Source: Phycisphaerae bacterium
GTDB lineage: Bacteria; Planctomycetota; Phycisphaerae; UBA1845
Assembly (NCBI GenBank): GCA_024102815.1
Contig: JAGFJJ010000076.1
Span: forward strand, 219,376 to 283,375
Direction: 5' to 3'
DNA: 64,000 bases
Shown here: positions 24,779 to 34,689 of the stretch, piece by piece
Position numbering within the stretch: the first letter of the stretch is position 1
Layout: each line of letters opens with the position of its first letter
Program-made: the position numbers and the translations under genes
Notes under the pieces: model-generated
Database searches by the model: none
The model's input: only the letters and a program-made list of their open reading frames with translations
What the model was told of the DNA's origin: nothing

Positions 24779-25918
24779 ATGGCGGAGGGCCCCGGCGCGG
24801 CGCGGGTTCCCGGTAGATTCCACGTGACCTTGGACGAATTGAGAAACAGCATTGCGGCGATCGAGCAGGAGGTCCGGGGGGCGATTCCGGGCCTGCAACA
24901 CGCCGATGCCCTGCGCGGGCTGGAATCGCGCGTTCTGGGCAAGAGCGGTTCACTGGGATCCCTGATCGGCGCCATCAAGGACTATCCTTCCGCCGAGCGC
25001 GGGCAGGTCGGCAAGACGGTCAACGAGGCAAAGGAGCGGATCAAGGGGCTGATCGACGCACGGCTCGAGGAGCTCCATGCGGCAGCCGCAGCGGCTGAGG
25101 CTCGGGCGGCAGAGTCGTTCGATCCGACCTTGCCCGGTGAGCGCGAGCCGATGGGCAGCGTTCATCCGGTTACCGTCGTGCAGTGGGAAATCGAGCGGAT
25201 ATTCGAGCGGCTGGGCTTCACGGTCGAGGCCGGTCCGGAGATGGAGTCGGAGTTCAACAACTTCGAGGCCCTCAACATTCCCGCCTCGCATCCCGCGCGG
25301 GACATGCAGGATACCTTCTGGCTGGACAATGACATGGTCCTGCGGACGCATACGTCGCCGGTGCAGCACCGGGCGATGAAGAAGTTCGGCGCGCCGCTTC
25401 GGATCATCGCTCCGGGGCGGTGCTTTCGCTACGAGACGCTGGACGCCTCGCACGAGAATTCGTTTCACCAGGTCGAGGGCCTGCTCATCGACCGCGACAT
25501 CTCGATCGGCAACCTGATCGCCATGGCGCGTACGCTGCTCAGCGAGGTGATGCATCGCGAGGTGCAATTGCGGGTCCGTCCCGGGTTTTTCCCGTTCGTG
25601 GAGCCCGGGATTGAAATCGACATGAACTGCCAGATTTGCCGGGGCGAGGGTTGTCCGACCTGCAAGCGTTCGGGGTGGATTGAGATCCTTCCTGCGGGCA
25701 TGGTTCATCCCAACGTGCTGACCGCAGGGGGCATCGACCCCGGGGAGTACTCCGGGTTTGCATTCGGACTCGGCCTGACCCGGCTGGCGATGATGAAGTT
25801 CGGCATACGCGACATTCGCGTACTCAACTCGGGCGATCTTCGGGCACTGATTTCGCCCGAGCGCCTGGGCGGGCCGTTGCTGGCGCGCAACGGGGGGCGC
25901 GAAATCTCCGCGATTTGA
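24779..25918 (+). CDS. pheS: Phenylalanine-tRNA ligase alpha subunit
   Basis: 379 residues from ATG 24779, or 364 from GTG 24824. The alpha subunit holds the class II catalytic core: motif 2 FRYETLDASHENSFHQVEG and motif 3 GFAFGLGLTRLAM are clear, after an N-terminal coiled-coil arm (about residues 18-100) that binds tRNA-Phe. A four-cysteine insertion CQICRGEGCPTC lies near residue 283, seen in some bacterial PheS. The GTG start agrees better with family N termini, and a -10-like TATGTT at 24770-24775 would place the transcript start after the ATG, so 24824 may be the true start. pheT follows after 16 bases. Confidence 0.97.
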   Translation: MAEGPGAARVPGRFHVTLDELRNSIAAIEQEVRGAIPGLQHADALRGLESRVLGKSGSLGSLIGAIKDYPSAERGQVGKTVNEAKERIKGLIDARLEELHAAAAAAEARAAESFDPTLPGEREPMGSVHPVTVVQWEIERIFERLGFTVEAGPEMESEFNNFEALNIPASHPARDMQDTFWLDNDMVLRTHTSPVQHRAMKKFGAPLRIIAPGRCFRYETLDASHENSFHQVEGLLIDRDISIGNLIAMARTLLSEVMHREVQLRVRPGFFPFVEPGIEIDMNCQICRGEGCPTCKRSGWIEILPAGMVHPNVLTAGGIDPGEYSGFAFGLGLTRLAMMKFGIRDIRVLNSGDLRALISPERLGGPLLARNGGREISAI

Positions 25919-25934
25919 ATCTACGGATCACGCC

Positions 25935-28337
25935 ATGCAATTGTCGCTCAATTGGCTCCGCGACTACGTTGATCTGCCCCCCGACCTCGATCCCCGGGAG
26001 CTCGGCGAGCGCTTTACCGTCTCGGTCGCGGAGGTCGACGACGTCCGTCCAATTTCGGTACGTGCTCAAGGATTGATCGCCGCCTGCGTGCTCAAAGCCG
26101 AGCATCTTCCTGGCACGCGCAACCTCCGGCTCGTGACATTGGATGTCGGCGGCGGACGTCGGGTGGAGACGGTGTCGGCCGCTCCCGCGATACACGTGCA
26201 CTCGAACGTCGTTTACGCGCCCCCGGGGGCCTCCGTGGCGGGTCTGGGAACGATTAACTCCGCAAACGTCGCGGGGCGAACCAGCACGGGCATGGTCCTG
26301 CCCGGAGAATCCGTGGGCATTGCCATGGCCGCGCAGGAGGCGGTGTTTCTGGACGATTCCGTGCGGCCCGGACAGGCGCTTTCCACGGTGCCCTTCGATG
26401 ACTGGATCGTGGAAATCGACAACAAGGCAATCACCAATCGTCCCGATCTGTGGGGACACTACGGTGTGGCTCGAGAGATCGCCGCGCTCCTGGGGCTGCC
26501 CTTGAAGCCCTATCCGGTGGTATCGAGCGACGATCTCAACGACCGCGGCCTGCCCACGGTTGCCATTTCAATTGCCGATGCCGCGGCGTGCCCGCGTTAC
26601 AGCGCGATCGTGCTGTCCGGCGTTCCCACGCAACCGGCGCCGCTCTGGATGCAGCTTCGCCTGGGGCACGTGGGGATGAGACCGATCTCGGGTCTGGTCG
26701 ATCTGACGAACTACGTCATGGCCGATCTCGGCCAGCCCATGCATGCCTTTGATGCCGAGCTCGTGGACCGCATCGAGGTGGATTGGGCGGCGGACGGCGA
26801 ATCATTCACGACGCTGGACGGCGTGGAGCGTACGCTCGATTCACAGACGCTGATGATCAAGCGCAAGGGGGAGTCGATTGCGCTGGCGGGGGTGATGGGG
26901 GGACTGGAAACAGAGGTATCCGAGCGAACGTCCCGCCTCCTGCTGGAATCAGCCAACTTTGACGCCGCGACGATTCGTCGGACGGCGCAACGGCTGGGAA
27001 TGCGCACGGACGCGAGCGCCCGTTTTGAAAAGTCGCTCGATCCTGAGAATACGGTTCTGGGCATCCGCCGGTTCCTGTTCCTGGCTTCGCAGATTTACTC
27101 CCGGTTGGGTATCGAAAGCCGTCTGTCGGATGACTATCCGGAACCGCGCGATCCGCTTCGCGTGGCGGTCCGGCCCGATCATGTCGATCGCGCTTTGGGC
27201 CGGGGCGTCGGTGTGGACGAAGCGCGTCGTTTGCTCGAGCCGTTGGCCTTTCGCGTCCGCTCCGCGGGCGATCGCTGGTCGGTGGACGTGCCGACGTTCC
27301 GCGCAACCGGCGACGTGTCCATCGAAGCCGACGTGATCGAAGAGCTCGCCCGTCGCGCGGGATATAACGAAATTCAGCCGCAGATGCCTGTGGTCAGCAT
27401 TCGCCGGTTTGCGCCAAACGCACTGCACGAGCTCGAGCAGCGTACCCTGGCGTATTTCGCCACGGCATACGATTTCCACGAGATTCAGAGCTATCTGTGG
27501 TTTAATGCTCCCTGGATAGCACAACTCGGCGTCGAGACGGGATCGTGCATCACGCTGCGCAATCCGCCGGCAGAGGGACAGGAACAACTTCGCTGGTCGC
27601 TGCAGTCCGGATTGCTGGCGGCCGTGGCTCTGAACCGCTTTCACTTTCCCAAACTTTCCATCATGGAGCTGGGCAGCGTGTTCGAGCGCTCGGCGGAGGG
27701 TGATCGCGAGATCCGTCATCTCGGGCTGATCCTGGCTCGGCGAGGGCGTCGCGTGGAGCGCGAGCTGTACGATCGTCTGAAGGGCGCGTTGGAGGGCTGG
27801 GTCTGGGACCGCCTTGCCCGGCAGGTTCACTTCAGGAAGGTGGAGGCGGATCGCCGGTGCCCCTGGGAGCACATTCACCAGACGGCCGGCGTTACCGTTG
27901 ACGGACGGGACATGGGGCGGGTCAGTGTCGTCGATCTGTCACTTCGTCAGGCGATGGATGAACATCTCGTGCCCTGGGGCATCGCCTGGGCCGAGATCGA
28001 CCTGAGCGCGTTCGTGGAGATCGCGCCCCGTGTGGAACCCCTGGCGGGCATTCCGGCGTTTCCCCGGGTGGAACTTGATTTCTCCTTCGTGGTTCCCGGC
28101 AGTGAGCGTTACGCCCGCGTGGTGGAGCACGTTTCAGCGTTTGAGCACCCGCTGCTGAAGTATGTGCGCTTCGTGGGCAGCTACGAGGGTGAGAGCATCG
28201 GACCGGGACGGCGAAGCATCACCATTCGCGCGGTCGTCGGTGATGACGAACGCACGCTTGTGGAGGATGACACCATCTCGTTCGTCCGCCAGTTCGAGGA
28301 GCACCTCGCCCGATTCGGATATGAGATTCGCAAATGA
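25935..28337 (+). CDS. pheT: Phenylalanine-tRNA ligase beta subunit
   Basis: 800 residues, standard size. Domains in order: N-terminal region MQLSLNWLRDYVDL, the EMAP/OB tRNA-binding fold (about residues 40-150), B3/B4 editing domain (about 215-370) with RPISGLVDLTNYV, B5 DNA-binding-like fold (about 395-470), class II-like pseudo-catalytic core, and the ferredoxin-like anticodon-binding domain at the C terminus (from about 705). It forms the (alpha-beta)2 enzyme with PheS. Its TGA overlaps the ATG of the next gene (ATGA at 28334-28337). Confidence 0.97.
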   Translation: MQLSLNWLRDYVDLPPDLDPRELGERFTVSVAEVDDVRPISVRAQGLIAACVLKAEHLPGTRNLRLVTLDVGGGRRVETVSAAPAIHVHSNVVYAPPGASVAGLGTINSANVAGRTSTGMVLPGESVGIAMAAQEAVFLDDSVRPGQALSTVPFDDWIVEIDNKAITNRPDLWGHYGVAREIAALLGLPLKPYPVVSSDDLNDRGLPTVAISIADAAACPRYSAIVLSGVPTQPAPLWMQLRLGHVGMRPISGLVDLTNYVMADLGQPMHAFDAELVDRIEVDWAADGESFTTLDGVERTLDSQTLMIKRKGESIALAGVMGGLETEVSERTSRLLLESANFDAATIRRTAQRLGMRTDASARFEKSLDPENTVLGIRRFLFLASQIYSRLGIESRLSDDYPEPRDPLRVAVRPDHVDRALGRGVGVDEARRLLEPLAFRVRSAGDRWSVDVPTFRATGDVSIEADVIEELARRAGYNEIQPQMPVVSIRRFAPNALHELEQRTLAYFATAYDFHEIQSYLWFNAPWIAQLGVETGSCITLRNPPAEGQEQLRWSLQSGLLAAVALNRFHFPKLSIMELGSVFERSAEGDREIRHLGLILARRGRRVERELYDRLKGALEGWVWDRLARQVHFRKVEADRRCPWEHIHQTAGVTVDGRDMGRVSVVDLSLRQAMDEHLVPWGIAWAEIDLSAFVEIAPRVEPLAGIPAFPRVELDFSFVVPGSERYARVVEHVSAFEHPLLKYVRFVGSYEGESIGPGRRSITIRAVVGDDERTLVEDDTISFVRQFEEHLARFGYEIRK

Positions 28338-29377
28338 GCGGGACGAATTCGCGTTTGACACGAACGGCAATTCCCGGGATTGGGACGAACCCAGGAGAGG
28401 GGCGAGCTCGAACATTCCGGCGGTGTCTGCCGTTGCTTCTTGCGCTACTTTCCGGCGGGTGTCTGAACGAGCTCTCCATCGACGCACCGGAACCGATTCG
28501 CCCTGCGGTGGAACCCGAACTCGGCGGGGAGTATCTTCTCTACCGGCCTTCCATCTACGATCGCAACCAGGCCTGGCCGCTGATTGTCGTCTGCCATGGA
28601 CGTTTTGGTGATTCTCCCGCGGCCCAGATTCGTCACTGGGCGTCGGCGGCGGAGTCGCAGGGTTTCCTCGTGGTGGCGCCGAAGCTCGCATCCGGGCGTG
28701 GCTCGCTGCTTGGGGCAGGCGATCAGGAATCTCAACGACTGGCTGCCGACGAGCGACACATCCTCAAGACGATCCGCCACGTCCAGGCGGCACATACGAT
28801 TTCGCCGGATCGCATATTCATCTACGGATACGGTTCCGGTGTGTCGGCGGCAATGTACGCCGGGCTGCGAAACGCGGACGTCTTTCGTGCCGTGGCTTTG
28901 GTGCAGCCGAAAATCAATGATGACTATCCCGCTCCGGCGGTGGCCGAGGTGAACGTGCATCAGCCCGTGCTCGTGGCCTATTCCACGGACGACGCCATCC
29001 GCGGACGGCACGGAAAGAAGCTGGCCGAGTGGCTCTTCGATCATGCGGTCAACGTGCGCCGGGAAGCGGGCGGTCGGCATCGGGCCGAAGATGTGGACGA
29101 CGTGATCGCCTTCTTCGAGTCGGTCATCCGCAAGGATCCGTGGGCATTGATCGTCGCGTCGCCGGCATCGGATGGTGATCCGCTCTCGCGGAAGTTCAGC
29201 CTGCGGGCCAGCTTCGACCCCGCCCATTATCTCTGGGAGTTTGGCGATGGCGAGCAGTCACCGGTGTCGGCGCCGGAGCACCGCTACGGCGCGGCCGGGA
29301 CGTATCGCGTTCAGCTCACGGTAACGCCGCAGCGGGGCGAGCCGCTGACCCGTTCTGTGGAAGTTCGCGTTCCGTGA
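28334..29377 (+). CDS. Lipoprotein with LpqC/PHB-depolymerase-like hydrolase and PKD domains
   Basis: 347 residues. A hydrophobic export segment ends with lipobox LSGGC near residue 43. An alpha/beta-hydrolase of the esterase/LpqC type follows (about 60-260): oxyanion strand LIVVCHGRFGDSP, nucleophile in GVSAA after IFIYGYGS, and a candidate acid in YSTDDAI. A PKD-type beta-sandwich follows (about 275-347) with YLWEFGDGEQ and AGTYRVQLTV, usually a binding module. The start overlaps the pheT stop, an odd partner for a secreted hydrolase, so coupling is probably incidental. The nucleophile motif lacks the last glycine of GxSxG, as in related esterases. Confidence 0.8.
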   Translation: MSGTNSRLTRTAIPGIGTNPGEGRARTFRRCLPLLLALLSGGCLNELSIDAPEPIRPAVEPELGGEYLLYRPSIYDRNQAWPLIVVCHGRFGDSPAAQIRHWASAAESQGFLVVAPKLASGRGSLLGAGDQESQRLAADERHILKTIRHVQAAHTISPDRIFIYGYGSGVSAAMYAGLRNADVFRAVALVQPKINDDYPAPAVAEVNVHQPVLVAYSTDDAIRGRHGKKLAEWLFDHAVNVRREAGGRHRAEDVDDVIAFFESVIRKDPWALIVASPASDGDPLSRKFSLRASFDPAHYLWEFGDGEQSPVSAPEHRYGAAGTYRVQLTVTPQRGEPLTRSVEVRVP

Positions 29378-29414
29378 TTCGCGAGGCGACAATTCGGAGG
29401 ATCCGGGCGCGGCG

Positions 29415-29795
29415 CTACCCGGGATACCTTCCCGGCGTGACGCCGATGTCCACAATGCTGCAAGCCAGAATGGGCTCAACACCCAGCTCCCTCGCCTTAT
29501 CGATCACCTCGTCATTTTCCGCGCCGGGATTGATAAACACCTCTCCCGCCTGGACCCTCGCGATGTCGTCCAACGCCGCCAGCGTGACCTTCGGCGGCAG
29601 ATAAACGGTGATTCGATCGAGCTTGACGGGAATCTCTGTCAAGCGCGCGTACGCGGTCAGGCCTTCGATCTCCCCACCCTTGGGATTTACCGGGTAAACC
29701 TCCCATCCCTGCTCGATGTATGCGCGGACGGCCTTGTTGCTGAACTTGCTGCGATCGGCCGAGGCGCCCAGTACGGCAACGGTCTTGCGCGACAT
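29415..29795 (-). CDS. CoA-binding domain protein (YccU-like)
   Basis: 126 residues, a stand-alone Rossmann CoA-binding domain as in the N terminus of succinyl-CoA synthetase alpha. The nucleotide loop VAVLGASADRSKFSNKA, the YPVNPKGG strand-turn and INPGAENDEV are typical. Family members bind CoA or use it in protein CoAlation, but the physiological role is not established. It is convergent with the hydrolase-PKD gene, 37 bases away. Confidence 0.92.
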   Translation of the reverse strand: MSRKTVAVLGASADRSKFSNKAVRAYIEQGWEVYPVNPKGGEIEGLTAYARLTEIPVKLDRITVYLPPKVTLAALDDIARVQAGEVFINPGAENDEVIDKARELGVEPILACSIVDIGVTPGRYPG

Positions 29796-29886
29796 CTTCC
29801 TGGCTCCTTCAAGTGTCGATTCTCGATCTGTTCTTTTCCTTCTGATGCGCGTCCCGAGAGAAGCGTTGCACCGCGCGGAAGGCCGC

Positions 29887-30786
29887 TCACGGTGCAGTCA
29901 GGCGTTGCGCCGCCTCGCGATAGCGCGAAACCGTGTTGCGTACGACCTCATCGGGAAGTTCCGGACCCGGTGGATTCTTGTTCCACTTTCCCGCCTCGAC
30001 CAGTGTCGCGAGGTAGTTGCGCACATACTGCTTGTCGAAGCTCTCCTGGTCCCGGCCCGGTTCGTAGCGGTCCGCCGGCCAGAATCGCGAGGAGTCCGGC
30101 GTGAGCACTTCGTCGATCAGCAGGTATTCGCCGCCGGCTTCGCCCCATTCGAATTTCGTATCCGCCAGGAGGATGCCGCGGCTTGCGGCGTGGTCGGCCG
30201 CGCGGCGGTACAGGTCGATGCTCCGCTCTCGCAGGCGCACCATGGTTTCGCCACCAACAGCCTCGCAGGCCTGTTCGAAGGAGATATTCTCGTCGTGTCC
30301 GGCCACGGCCTTGGTCGCGGGAGTAAAAATCGGCTCGGGCAATTTCTCACACTGGCGAAGCCCCGGCGGCAAGGAGACGCCGCAGATAGCTCCATTGCGG
30401 CAGTAATCACTCCAGCCTGACCCGGCAAGGTATCCGCGCACGACGCACTCGATGGGCACAACATTTGTCTTGCGGCAGCGCATGGTGCGCCCGCGGAGAA
30501 TGCCAAGGTGCTGCTCCAAACCGGACGGAGCACGGTCCTCGATGACCTCGATCAAGTGGTGTGGAACGTCGGCGAAGAAATCGAACCAGAACGCCGCAAT
30601 TCGCGTGAGCATCGCTCCCTTGCCGGGAATCGGTGTGGGCAGCACCACGTCGTACGCGCTGATGCGGTCCGTGGCGACGAGCAGGATCTCCGCTCCGAGA
30701 TCGTAAATGTCTCGAACCTTCCCCTGCCGGCGAGGTACGCCGGGAAGGTCGGTTTCCGTTACGATAGCAGGGGGTTCGGCGCCCAA
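29887..30786 (-). CDS. purC: Phosphoribosylaminoimidazole-succinocarboxamide synthase
   Basis: 299 residues from the TTG at 30786, of the long, fungal-like type of about 300 residues. It joins aspartate to CAIR using ATP in purine synthesis. Motifs: RQGKVRDIYDLG near the start (ATP loop), VATDRISAYDVVLPTPIPGKG, IECVVRGYLAGSGW and the metal/substrate-binding LADTKFEWG. The frame is open to an ATG at 30954, but the upstream 56 residues are not family-like, and GGAG lies seven bases before the TTG, so TTG is favoured. The gene is divergent from the GH10-like gene. Confidence 0.93.
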   Translation of the reverse strand: MGAEPPAIVTETDLPGVPRRQGKVRDIYDLGAEILLVATDRISAYDVVLPTPIPGKGAMLTRIAAFWFDFFADVPHHLIEVIEDRAPSGLEQHLGILRGRTMRCRKTNVVPIECVVRGYLAGSGWSDYCRNGAICGVSLPPGLRQCEKLPEPIFTPATKAVAGHDENISFEQACEAVGGETMVRLRERSIDLYRRAADHAASRGILLADTKFEWGEAGGEYLLIDEVLTPDSSRFWPADRYEPGRDQESFDKQYVRNYLATLVEAGKWNKNPPGPELPDEVVRNTVSRYREAAQRLTAP

Positions 30787-31105
30787 CGTCTGACTCCGGG
30801 GTGGTGTCGCGCAGAGTCCCTTCCGGCGAACGACATTCTCGCGGATCGATGCACCTGAATGAATGTAGGGCAGATCGCGACCGAAGCGAAGTCCCCCCGG
30901 CCGCCAATCATGCCGGATTCTCCGCGGCTCGACGCAGACGCTCTCCTCCGCCATAATGGGAGGAAAGGGGATGGTATCCGCCGGGTGTCATGCCGATGGT
31001 ACGGTCGGCTGGCTGCGCCTGCGCGGTTTCGACGGTGGTTGCCGGTAAGCCCTCGAACGTGGGTCTGCCGGAGTGGACGGTTCAAACTTCGGCGAAACGG
31101 ATCGC

Positions 31106-32593
31106 ATGCTGGCATTTCAGGTTTTTCAGGAAGGTCGCGCGGCCCAGTCCGTGGACCTTACCGGTGCGTTCGTGATCGGCAGCGACGACGTTCCCCTGCG
31201 CGCCGAGGTCGCGTTTCGCGACGGCATCCTCCAGTGCACGAAGCGAGCCGCTGGGCCGGCAGGACTGGCCCTCTGCTGGGATGTGGAAGGAGCCGGCCGA
31301 ATCCTGACCGAGACCGTGCGCCTCCAGGAGCGAAAGCATCCGTACGTTCTTCAAGTAGAACTTGCCCGGGGGCGGCTTCTCCGCGTGAACCAGAAACTGG
31401 AGGACTGGGGGCTCCTTCTGGAGCCGGAGGCCAACCGGAAACTCCTCGGTCCCCTCAACCAGGCCCGCGACCTGCTCATCAAGGCATTGCAAGCGGATTC
31501 GGACGAGAAGGCGGCTGTTCTGGGGCAGCAGTCCCTGGATCGCGCCGGTCAGGTCAGCGAACTAGCCTGCGACTACGTCGCCGAGAAATCGCTGGAGGCC
31601 CGGCGACAGGCGGTGGAAATGCCCCGCCGTCCGCTGGGTTGCCGTGTTCCCCTCGACCAGCCGTTCGACACGGTGCGGCCGCATATCGCTCCCGCCTTCG
31701 ATTTTGTCACGGTTCCGCTCTCCTGGCGCGACATCGAGCGCGACGAGCAGACGTTCCAATGGAAGGAACTGGATGCGTGGGTCGAGGGGCTTGCCCGCGA
31801 TCGCGTGCCCATACGCGGATCGGCCTTGCTGTCGTTTCGCGAAGGCGACGTTCCCGACTGGCTCTACATGTGGGAGCACGACTTCGATACCATCCGCGAT
31901 CTCGCTTTCGAGCACGTCCGACGGGTCATTCACCGCTACGGGCAGCATATCCAGTCTTGGGACCTCGTCAGCGGAATCCATGGTGCCAACTGCTTCCCCT
32001 TCAACTTCGAGCAGATCATGGAACTAACCCGAATGGCCGCGGCCGTGGTCAAGCAGACTGCGCCACGCAGCACCGGGTTGATCGAAATCGTAGAGCCCTG
32101 GGGAGAGTACTACGCACGGAATCAGCGGACGATTCCGCCACTGCTGTTCGCGGACATGGTCGTGCAGAGTGGAATCCCCTTCGACGGATTCGGCTTGCGC
32201 CTGACTTTCGGGGCGGCCCGCGATGGCATGATTGCCCGCGACATGTTCCAGATTTCTTCCCTGTTGGATGCCTACGTCAAGCTGGGCAGGCCAATTCACG
32301 TAACCGCTGCGCAGGTGCCATCCAAGGGTGGCGGAACAGACGGTGGATTCTGGCACGGGCCTTGGAACGAAGACATTCAGGCCGAGTGGGTCCGGCGATT
32401 CGTGACCACGGCCCTGAGCAAGCCCATGGTCGAGTCCGTTTCTTGGCACAGCCTCGTGGATCAATCCGGCGACGTCATACCTTCGGGAGGACTGATTCGC
32501 AGCGACATGGTCCCCAAGCGCGCCTACCAGGAACTCGTCGAGCTGCGCTCCAAGCGCCTCTCGTCGCGCCGCGGACGTCGCGGCGGGTTGTGA
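31106..32593 (+). CDS. GH10-like (xylanase fold) protein lacking both catalytic glutamates
   Basis: 495 residues. The second half follows a glycoside hydrolase family 10 barrel: VTVPLSWRDIERDEQTFQW near residue 210, then FEHVRRVIHRYGQHIQSWDLV. In active GH10 enzymes the acid/base is Glu in a W-D-V-V-N-E motif and the nucleophile is Glu in an I-T-E-L-D motif. Here those places read WDLVSGIHGAN (about 31958-31990) and IHVTAAQVPS (about 32294-32323), with no Glu at either. The first 170 residues are an extra beta-rich region. No signal peptide is apparent. So it is probably a binding protein or an enzyme of altered chemistry. GTG 31073 is an alternative start. Confidence 0.7.
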   Translation: MLAFQVFQEGRAAQSVDLTGAFVIGSDDVPLRAEVAFRDGILQCTKRAAGPAGLALCWDVEGAGRILTETVRLQERKHPYVLQVELARGRLLRVNQKLEDWGLLLEPEANRKLLGPLNQARDLLIKALQADSDEKAAVLGQQSLDRAGQVSELACDYVAEKSLEARRQAVEMPRRPLGCRVPLDQPFDTVRPHIAPAFDFVTVPLSWRDIERDEQTFQWKELDAWVEGLARDRVPIRGSALLSFREGDVPDWLYMWEHDFDTIRDLAFEHVRRVIHRYGQHIQSWDLVSGIHGANCFPFNFEQIMELTRMAAAVVKQTAPRSTGLIEIVEPWGEYYARNQRTIPPLLFADMVVQSGIPFDGFGLRLTFGAARDGMIARDMFQISSLLDAYVKLGRPIHVTAAQVPSKGGGTDGGFWHGPWNEDIQAEWVRRFVTTALSKPMVESVSWHSLVDQSGDVIPSGGLIRSDMVPKRAYQELVELRSKRLSSRRGRRGGL

Positions 32594-32596
32594 TCG

Positions 32597-33004
32597 ATGA
32601 ACCGATGCGACAGTGAAGCGGTCCCGGATGCGATCCGATCCACGACTGACGAGGCTTCCGTTCCGGCCGTTCGCCGCGTCTTCTTGCTGACCTTGGTGAT
32701 CTTTCTTGTCGGCACAAGCTGGGCGGCGTGGCGAAGCATCGCTTCGAGTCACGCCGACCATGGCAAGGTTGCTCAGTCGATCGACCCCAACACGGCGCCA
32801 TGGTGGGAACTGACGGTCTTGCCGCGCATCGGGCCGAGTCTTTCGCGGCGGATCGTGGACTACCGGGAGGAGCGGCGGACCCGGATGGAAAGTCCCGACG
32901 TCCCCGTCTTCCGCAACGTGTCCGATCTGGATGCCGTTCCCGGCATTGGCCCGGTGACCCTGAAACGCATCGGCCCTTATCTGCGGTTTCCTCCGGGCGC
33001 CTGA
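32597..33004 (+). CDS. ComEA-like membrane-anchored helix-hairpin-helix protein
   Basis: 135 residues: a membrane helix at about 27-45 then tandem helix-hairpin-helix motifs, VLPRIGPSLSRRIVDYR and AVPGIGPVTLKRIGPYL. ComEA-type proteins bind incoming DNA in natural transformation; many bacteria also have short relatives of unproven role. It starts three bases after the GH10-like stop codon and so is likely in the same transcript. Confidence 0.82.
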   Translation: MNRCDSEAVPDAIRSTTDEASVPAVRRVFLLTLVIFLVGTSWAAWRSIASSHADHGKVAQSIDPNTAPWWELTVLPRIGPSLSRRIVDYREERRTRMESPDVPVFRNVSDLDAVPGIGPVTLKRIGPYLRFPPGA

Positions 33005-33130
33005 CCTCGCCGCTCAAGCCGTTGCCGTCCTCCTCCGAAACAACACTATCGGTCGTAGCGGAGCGAATGTGATTGGACGACGTCCTTGAATCAGTCCGCC
33101 CGATCCGCGGACCGACGGGGCGAAGTACGG

Positions 33131-34564
33131 ATGACCAGCGCATCCACCGGCATGATCTGGGGTCAATCACCGGCCGTGTCGTCGTTGCGGGGACGGACCG
33201 CCACGTTTGTTCTGGCGGCCGTTGTCGTCGCCGCAGTGCTGCTGCGCATGCATGCCTGCCTCCGTTACGAGCGCATGCATTTTGCGACGGACGGCTACCT
33301 GTATTACGTGCACGCCCACTCATGGTATCTTGACGGCGACTGCGACTATCGAAACAACCTCCTTGAAGCGCCGGGGTTGAACCAGCGTCAGACATACCTC
33401 GACCTCGTCAGCTCCGCGGGACGTGTTTCGGTGGCCCATCAGGTCGGCGTGTCACTGATTGCCCTCCCCTTCCTGGCACTGGCCGACGGCATGACCCTGG
33501 CGCATAACGCGATGGGCTTCCATCCGTTGCCCCGAGATGGCTTCAGCAGATACTACCACGTTGTCGTTCCGCTCGGGCTCAGCCTGTTCGGCGTGGCCGG
33601 CGTCCTGCTGACCTATGTCTTGCTGTCGCGGTACTTTTCCTCGGACCTCGCCGCGGTGGCGACGGCAGCCGCTTGGCTCTCGACCAGTGCGCTGTACTTC
33701 GTCAGCGCCGAGCCCACCATGTCGCACGCCGTCGAAATTACATTGGCCTCGGGAATGGTGCTTGCGGCCGACACCATTCGCCGCTGCGGCTGGACGCCGT
33801 GGCGGGCGGTTGCGCTGGGACTCTCCACCGGCATGATGGTGGCGGTGCGCTACTATGATGTCGTCTGGGTCTCTATACCGCTGATGATGCTGTTTCCGGG
33901 ATTGTGGATACTTGCGCGCCGTGACCAAGACGCAGGACCCAGCCGGTTCATGCCGATGATTCTGGCGGCGGTTGCAGTTCTTGTTGCCGCCACTTGTCTC
34001 ACGCCACAGGTGCTGGTCAACCTCGCCACGGATGGAACCGTCCTGGGGCGCGTGGGTCAGAATTACGCGCCGGGCAATTGGTTCTCGCCGCATGTTTTCG
34101 TCGAGATTCTCCAGCCGCGAAGCGGGCTTCTCGTGGTCTACCCGATTATGGCGTTGGCCATAGCCGCCACGATCTACGATGCATGGCGGCGTGCAGACCG
34201 AATTGTTCCTTGCGCGCTGCTCCTGGCGATGGCATTGTCCGTTTGGATTTACAGTGCAGCGTACGTTCCCGGATATTCCCGGCGCTATTCCCACGCGTTC
34301 GTTCTTATTGCCTGGGGATTGGCGGCCGCCCTGGAGTGGGGAGCGCGTAGACGTGTTCGCGCCTGGGTCGTTTCTCTGCTGATCGCCGTGGCCTGTGTCC
34401 AAAATGCGGCGCGGTATGTGCTTGTCGACCGCCAACGCCTTTATCGTGGCGTGTTCACGTGTGGTCATGCGGAAATTTCGCGTTGGGAGAATGCCGGCGT
34501 ACCCGTGACGACCAGCGTTCTGGCGGGACTTCTTGACCCGCCGGTCCAACAGCCGCCACCATGA
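33131..34564 (+). CDS. Polytopic membrane protein, glycosyltransferase 39-like
   Basis: 477 residues with about ten hydrophobic segments. The first extracytoplasmic loop carries FATDGYLYYVHAHSWYLDGD, where the acidic residues are placed like those of ArnT/PMT-type mannosyl- or aminoarabinosyl-transferases that use lipid-linked sugars. The C terminus is proline-rich. Similarity to the family is weak, so it is called from topology and the D-rich loop only. ATG 33131 is preferred; a TTG at 33086 is in frame upstream. Confidence 0.6.
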   Translation: MTSASTGMIWGQSPAVSSLRGRTATFVLAAVVVAAVLLRMHACLRYERMHFATDGYLYYVHAHSWYLDGDCDYRNNLLEAPGLNQRQTYLDLVSSAGRVSVAHQVGVSLIALPFLALADGMTLAHNAMGFHPLPRDGFSRYYHVVVPLGLSLFGVAGVLLTYVLLSRYFSSDLAAVATAAAWLSTSALYFVSAEPTMSHAVEITLASGMVLAADTIRRCGWTPWRAVALGLSTGMMVAVRYYDVVWVSIPLMMLFPGLWILARRDQDAGPSRFMPMILAAVAVLVAATCLTPQVLVNLATDGTVLGRVGQNYAPGNWFSPHVFVEILQPRSGLLVVYPIMALAIAATIYDAWRRADRIVPCALLLAMALSVWIYSAAYVPGYSRRYSHAFVLIAWGLAAALEWGARRRVRAWVVSLLIAVACVQNAARYVLVDRQRLYRGVFTCGHAEISRWENAGVPVTTSVLAGLLDPPVQQPPP

Positions 34565-34689
34565 CCTGCTACACAGATCTTGAAGGATGTATGCGCTTTC
34601 GATAGTCTGACGCTACTTGGTCATTCCCGCTATTCGTCACCCTGAAGAAAACGAATCGCCAGCGTCAATTTGCCGAGGGAACGGACCGA

